NCBI GenBank assembly: GCA_022226955.1 | Contig: CP092079.1 | Span: 3,003,043-3,067,042 of the forward strand | Reading direction: 5' to 3' | DNA: 64,000 nucleotides | From: Nitrospira sp. | Lineage (GTDB): Bacteria; Nitrospirota; Nitrospiria; Nitrospirales; Nitrospiraceae | Shown here: in pieces, positions 60,145 to 64,000 of the stretch | Layout of the letters: each line of letters starts with the position of its first letter | How positions within the stretch are numbered: position 1 is the stretch's first letter | The notes under the pieces: generated by a model | What the model saw: only the letters and a program-made list of their open reading frames with translations | Told to the model about the DNA's origin: nothing | Database searches by the model: none | Translations under genes and position numbers: made by a program

Positions 60145-61110
60145 ATGCGTCTCACCATTACTCTCCAACGATTCAATCCCGAACGCGATGCAACGCCGCA
60201 CGATGAGGATGTGCGCCTCGATGTGCGTCGCGGTTCGACGGTGCTCGATCTGTTGATCCGGATCAAGCATGAGGTCGATGGCAGTCTGGCGATGCGGTAT
60301 TCGTGCCGGTCGGCGATTTGCGGATCCTGCGCCATGAATATCAACGGCGGCGAGAAGCTGGCCTGCCGCACGTCGGTCCGCAAAGAACTGGAGCGGCATG
60401 GCCGGTTGCGCATTGCCCCGTTGCGCCATCTTCCGGTCATTAAAGATCTCGTCGTGGATATGCGCCCGTTCTGGAGGAAGATTCGTGACATCACGCCCTG
60501 GCTGTCAGCCTCGACCGCCGTGCCAATCGTACGAGCGGAACATCGAGATCCCATTTCAACTGACGCCGGATATCACAACGTCGATGCCTGCATTATGTGC
60601 GGAGCCTGTGTGGCCGCCTGCACGGTGCATGAGGTGTCGCCTGGATTTGCCGGGCCCGCGGCGCTGGCCAAAGTCGATCGATTTTTGTCGGATCCGCGCG
60701 AATCGGAGAAACTGAAACGGGCGCGGCTGGCCGTGTTGCAAGAGGCGAACGGGATGTGGGATTGCACGCGCTGCAACTATTGCGTGGAAGTCTGTCCGAA
60801 GGATGTGAAGCCGATGGAGGCGATCATTCGGCTGCGGCGGGCATCGCTCGACCGGGGCTTGGCTTCGACAGGCGGCGCGCGGCATATCACCGGATTTGTC
60901 TCGCTTATTGAACAGCAGGGGCGGCTGAACGAGGCTATTATGCCGCTCAAGGTTGTCGGGTTTGACCTCTCGCGTGTTCTCAGGATCCTTCCCCTTGGCG
61001 TCAGGATGTTTTTCAAGGGAAAGGTGCCCAATCCATTCGCGCACCGGATCTCAGGCCTGGAACAGGTGCGGGCCATCTTCCGCCGCGCCAGGCGCCCGCC
61101 GATTCTGTAG
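60145..61110 (+). CDS. Succinate dehydrogenase/fumarate reductase iron-sulfur subunit family
   Basis: About 321 residues. [2Fe-2S] ligands in CRSAICGSCAMNINGGEKLAC (read as CRSAICGSC and later LAC), a [4Fe-4S]/[3Fe-4S] pair in CIMCGACVAAC and CTRCNYCVEVCPKD. The C-terminus extends about 80 residues past the usual SdhB end (ITGFVSLIEQQGRL to RRARRPPIL). There is no flavoprotein or membrane-anchor gene next to it, so it may serve a distant Sdh/Frd or a heterodisulfide-type complex. Small gap to archease (9 bp) may be fortuitous. Confidence 0.85.
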   Translation: MRLTITLQRFNPERDATPHDEDVRLDVRRGSTVLDLLIRIKHEVDGSLAMRYSCRSAICGSCAMNINGGEKLACRTSVRKELERHGRLRIAPLRHLPVIKDLVVDMRPFWRKIRDITPWLSASTAVPIVRAEHRDPISTDAGYHNVDACIMCGACVAACTVHEVSPGFAGPAALAKVDRFLSDPRESEKLKRARLAVLQEANGMWDCTRCNYCVEVCPKDVKPMEAIIRLRRASLDRGLASTGGARHITGFVSLIEQQGRLNEAIMPLKVVGFDLSRVLRILPLGVRMFFKGKVPNPFAHRISGLEQVRAIFRRARRPPIL

Positions 61111-61119
61111 CACGCACCC

Positions 61120-61554
61120 ATGCCGGCCTCCTTTCATTTTCTCGATGACGTCGCGCTGGCGGACTTGGCCTTCGATGCCGAGGGCGATTCCATTCAAGAG
61201 TTGTTCGAGGCCGCGTCGAACGCCGTGATGGAGGCGATGGCCGATCCCACGACCGTCGGCGCGATGTGGGAACGCCATATCGAACATGTGGCGCACGATC
61301 CGGCCGAGCTGCTCTTCGATTGGCTCTCCGATTTTGTCTATTGGAAAGACGCCGCGGGAGTGGTGTTCAGTCGTGCCGCGATTTCGTTGACCCATGTGGG
61401 CGTGGAGTGGACACTCGCGGGAACGCTGCTCGGCGAACCGGTGAATCGGACGACGCAGGAGTTGCGCGACGATGTAAAGGGTGTGACCAAGCATTTGTAT
61501 CGGTTGCATCGGGACAACGGGCGATGGCATGTGCGGGTGGTGCTCGACGTATGA
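61120..61554 (+). CDS. Archease, activator of RtcB RNA ligase
   Basis: About 144 residues, normal for archease. Recognised from its acidic N-terminus (FHFLDDVALADLAFDAEGDS) and the terminal motif ELRDDVKGVTKHLYRLHRDNGRWHVRVVLDV, read as LRDDVKGVTKH and the final Asp, which together bind metal. It speeds guanylylation of RtcB. Its stop overlaps the RtcB start by four bases (61551-61554). Confidence 0.92.
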   Translation: MPASFHFLDDVALADLAFDAEGDSIQELFEAASNAVMEAMADPTTVGAMWERHIEHVAHDPAELLFDWLSDFVYWKDAAGVVFSRAAISLTHVGVEWTLAGTLLGEPVNRTTQELRDDVKGVTKHLYRLHRDNGRWHVRVVLDV

Positions 61555-63002
61555 GATTCAATACGGCCATGAAGGTGGTGCGCATCTCCGATGAGGTGTG
61601 GGAGATTCCTGTCTCTGAAAAACCCGGCATGCTGGTGCCGGCCCGCATTTATGGGACGGAGTCTATCCTTCAAGCCATGGATGCCGGGGTGTTCGAGCAG
61701 GTGACGAATGTGGCTTGTCTGCCCGGCATCCGCCGCTACGCGCTCTGCATGCCGGATGGCCATTGGGGCTATGGCTTTCCAATCGGCGGCGTCGCCGCGT
61801 TCGATGTGCGCTCGGGAATCATCTCTCCCGGCGGGGTAGGCTACGACGTCAACTGCGGGATGCGGCTGATTCGGACGGATCTCACGCTGGAGGATGTGCT
61901 GCCTAGGCTTGAGCGGTTGATGACCGAGCTGTTTCGGCGAGTGCCGGCGGGTGTGGGATCGAGCGGTTTCGTGCCGATGGACCGGGCAGCGTTCGATGGC
62001 GTAATGACCAGAGGAGCCCGCTGGTGCATTGAGCGGGGGTATGGATGGCATCGCGATCTGGAGCGGATCGAGCAGGGAGGGTGTCTGTCTGGCGCCAATC
62101 CAGACGCTGTCAGCGATCATGCGGTGAAGCGGGGGATGAACCAGCTGGGGACACTCGGTTCCGGGAACCATTATCTCGAAGTGCAAGTGGCTGCGAATGA
62201 CCGGATTTTCGACCGGGAGACGGCGGCGGCCTTCGGCATTACCGGACAGGACCAGATTGTCGTCATGGTGCATTGCGGGTCGCGCGGATTCGGCCATCAA
62301 GTGGCCAGCGACTATCTCAAGATTTTTGAGAAGGCGATGCGGCGCTACGGGATTACCGTGCCGGATCAGCAGCTGGCTTGCGCGCCGTTTCTATCCGAAG
62401 AGGGCCAGGACTATTTCGCGGCGATGAATTGCGCCGCCAATACGGCGTTTGCCAATCGGCAGGTCATCACGCACCAGGTTCGCGAGGCCTTTGCCGCGGT
62501 CTTCGGCCGTTCGGGAGAAGCGTTGGGCATGGAGCTGGTTTACGATGTGGCGCATAACATTGCCAAAGTGGAACGATATTCCGAAGGCGAGTTGGTCGTG
62601 CATCGCAAAGGCGCGACCAGGGCGCTCGGCCCGGGCAGCCAGGATTTGCCGGCTTGCTACCGATCCGTCGGGCAGCCGGTAATTTGCGGCGGCTCGATGG
62701 AAACAGGCTCGTATTTGCTCGCTGGCACGGCGCAGGCAACGGACGACACGTTTGGCTCGACGATGCACGGCTCCGGGCGCACGATGTCGCGGACGCAGGC
62801 CAAGAAATCAATTCGTGGCGAGCAGCTGCTGCAGCAGATGAAACAGCGGGGCATCCTCGTGAAGGCGGTCTCGATGTCGGGGCTTGCGGAAGAGGCGGGA
62901 TTCGCCTACAAAAATATTTCCGACGTCGTGGAGTCGGTCGACCGTGCGGGAATCACAAAAAAAGTAGCGGAACTTAGACCCATTGGCAATATTAAGGGGT
63001 AA
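61551..63002 (+). CDS. rtcB: RtcB, 3'-phosphate RNA ligase
   Basis: About 483 residues. Core motifs for Mn/GTP ligation: CMPDGHWGYGFPIGG, GGVGYDVNCGMR with the metal-binding Asp and Cys, GSGNHYLEVQ, VHCGSRGFGHQ, YDVAHNIAKVE with the guanylylated-histidine neighbourhood, and RKGATRALGPG. Seals RNA with 2',3'-cyclic phosphate or 3'-phosphate ends in RNA repair. I start at ATG 61551, overlapping archease, rather than at longer upstream readings. Confidence 0.95.
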   Translation: MRFNTAMKVVRISDEVWEIPVSEKPGMLVPARIYGTESILQAMDAGVFEQVTNVACLPGIRRYALCMPDGHWGYGFPIGGVAAFDVRSGIISPGGVGYDVNCGMRLIRTDLTLEDVLPRLERLMTELFRRVPAGVGSSGFVPMDRAAFDGVMTRGARWCIERGYGWHRDLERIEQGGCLSGANPDAVSDHAVKRGMNQLGTLGSGNHYLEVQVAANDRIFDRETAAAFGITGQDQIVVMVHCGSRGFGHQVASDYLKIFEKAMRRYGITVPDQQLACAPFLSEEGQDYFAAMNCAANTAFANRQVITHQVREAFAAVFGRSGEALGMELVYDVAHNIAKVERYSEGELVVHRKGATRALGPGSQDLPACYRSVGQPVICGGSMETGSYLLAGTAQATDDTFGSTMHGSGRTMSRTQAKKSIRGEQLLQQMKQRGILVKAVSMSGLAEEAGFAYKNISDVVESVDRAGITKKVAELRPIGNIKG

Positions 63003-63009
63003 CGCAATT

Positions 63010-63375
63010 TTGCGTGTGAGGCCGCTCGTGGAGCATCGTCATCATCCCCGTTTCCCTGTCCAGTTTCGCAGTTCCTTCAGCTCCGCCAACATTGTCTCCG
63101 GTGATGGCCAGCTCAGCGATCTCTCGATCCGAGGCTGTTGCGTCTCCAGTGCGACCGGCGTGAAGCCCGGTACGATACTGCAATTGCGTATCGTACCGGG
63201 CGATGAGCCGTCCATTCAGGTCAAGCAAGCGGTGGTCCGGTGGCGCCGCGACCACAGTTTTGGGTTGGAGTTTACCAGTCTGGCTCCAGATGAGTGGACG
63301 CGGCTTCAGCAGGTAGTGAGAGCGCTCGAGCGGGAGCCCTATCAGCTTGTCGATTCATCGAATGAGGCGGTCTAA
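63010..63375 (+). CDS. PilZ-domain protein
   Basis: About 121 residues. PilZ signatures: basic patch EHRHHPRFPVQ and DLSIRGCC, with FGLEFTSL at the end, which together form a c-di-GMP-binding fold. The start is uncertain: TTG 63010 has AAGGGG about 10 bases upstream; ATG 62983 would overlap rtcB by 20 bp. Single-domain PilZ proteins act as cyclic-di-GMP receptors in motility or envelope control. Confidence 0.8.
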   Translation: MRVRPLVEHRHHPRFPVQFRSSFSSANIVSGDGQLSDLSIRGCCVSSATGVKPGTILQLRIVPGDEPSIQVKQAVVRWRRDHSFGLEFTSLAPDEWTRLQQVVRALEREPYQLVDSSNEAV

Positions 63376-63433
63376 GGGCGTCTTCTTTTTGTTGGCCCCG
63401 CGCAACGCAACGTTTCAGAGGAGGTAAGGGTCG

Positions 63434-64000
63434 ATGCTTCGCGCACTTATGATCAGTCTTATCGCGACCGTCCTCATCGGAGGCCTGTTCTATTACGCGC
63501 TGAAGCGGGTGGACGTTTCACAGGAACAACAGCGCGAGACGCAGGCGAGCCAGGCCTTTCAGCAAGAAGCGATGGCTGTGGGCCGGGCGGTCGCCTCTCT
63601 CAGCGCGATTGCGCTCGTGGTGGATGTGGAGAAGGTTCAAGAGGCGTTGGCGGGAACGTGGCAGAGCGGCCATCTCGCCGATACGATTGTCATCGACCAT
63701 GGGAATCGGGTGATGGCCGCGTCCAACGCCGGGTATGTCGGGCAGCAGATTCACGATTCGAATTGGTCTGCCATTCGCGCGCAGAATCGGGAAGTGGTGA
63801 TTCGCGACGAGCCTAGGCCTGGTCAAGAACGGGTGACCGTCATTGAGCCGATCCAGGAGAGAGGATCGACCATTGCTTGGGCGCGGCTCACCTTTGTCCG
63901 GCCGATACAACAGGGCGCGGCGCGCACTCCGCAAGAGCGGTTTGAACAGGTTGGCTTGGTCATGGTTCCGGTGTTTGTCTTGTTAGCGGCAACGATCGGT
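63434..64000 (+). CDS. Membrane sensor protein, truncated by the window end
   Basis: 189 codons present. ATG 63434 is preceded by GAGGAGG. One N-terminal helix (LMISLIATVLIGGLFYYAL), then a Cache-like periplasmic domain (about 30-165, TIVIDHGNRVMAASNAGYVGQ), and a second hydrophobic segment (VGLVMVPVFVLLAATIG) at the edge. This is the usual opening of a histidine kinase or cyclic-dinucleotide enzyme; the output domain lies beyond the window. A preceding PilZ gene hints at c-di-GMP signalling, by position only. Confidence 0.8.
   Translation, partial: MLRALMISLIATVLIGGLFYYALKRVDVSQEQQRETQASQAFQQEAMAVGRAVASLSAIALVVDVEKVQEALAGTWQSGHLADTIVIDHGNRVMAASNAGYVGQQIHDSNWSAIRAQNREVVIRDEPRPGQERVTVIEPIQERGSTIAWARLTFVRPIQQGAARTPQERFEQVGLVMVPVFVLLAATIG

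Noticed and set aside
1..64000. CRISPR arrays, rRNA genes, tRNA genes or insertion sequences
   Set aside because: No regularly spaced repeats, no rRNA or tRNA-like segments and no transposase-like frames were recognised by eye.

Overview
The window is dense, bacterial, Gram-negative and GC-rich by eye: lipoboxes, a twin-arginine signal, outer-membrane barrels and many tripartite efflux systems are all visible. The gene mix (arsenite oxidase, formate/nitrite channel, very large multicopper oxidase, many sigma-54-type response regulators, RtcB/archease) fits a Nitrospira-like member of the Nitrospirota. That assignment is inference from gene content; there is no rRNA or tRNA gene in the window to confirm it.

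Layout. 1-6.5 kb: the end of an exported protein on the minus strand, then an RND efflux operon (permease, adaptor, outer-membrane factor). 6.6-12.1 kb (minus): a formate/nitrite channel followed by a tightly overlapped MFS efflux system (MFS permease, outer-membrane factor, EmrA-like adaptor). 12.3-15.6 kb: a CHASE3 histidine kinase and a sigma-54 response regulator, divergent from the channel. 15.7-21.3 kb (minus): an arsenite oxidase operon (outer-membrane barrel, aioB, aioA, lipoprotein). 21.7-25.3 kb: a TVP38-like membrane protein, a pentaheme cytochrome c split by a one-base frameshift, and arsR plus a Pit-type phosphate transporter. 25.5-30.3 kb: a second histidine kinase, a sigma-54 regulator, and a degenerate paralogue of that regulator. 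30.3-45.2 kb: a copper/metal region with a 1580-residue multicopper oxidase built from three repeats, a blue-copper protein, small exported proteins, a czcCBA-type efflux operon and a His-rich protein. 45.3-47.9 kb: an RHH/MazF toxin-antitoxin pair, a cyclophilin and an MFS transporter. 48-55 kb (minus): OLD nuclease, sbcD and sbcC, visibly more AT-rich than their surroundings. 55.4-64 kb: AsmA-like protein, M24 peptidase, SdhB-like iron-sulfur protein, archease, rtcB, a PilZ protein and a truncated membrane sensor.

The most interesting signals are regulatory. First, the same dyad, TCGCACA-N7-CAGTGCGA, lies upstream of both the RND operon and the channel/MFS-efflux operon. Each copy is followed about 80-115 bp later by a -24/-12 (sigma-54) promoter match, and one copy abuts the kinase/regulator pair, so these look like one regulon. 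Second, a different 22-bp GC-rich dyad occurs once before the degenerate regulator and twice before the giant multicopper oxidase. In both places a sigma-54-like promoter follows, which suggests that the kinase/regulator system at 25.5-30.3 kb controls the oxidase.

Functionally the window reads as a detoxification and redox island: arsenite oxidation in the periplasm, copper or manganese oxidation by the multicopper oxidase with a blue-copper partner, metal and drug export, and stress-type RNA and DNA repair functions. All functional assignments are from sequence motifs read by eye. No database search or structure prediction was run.
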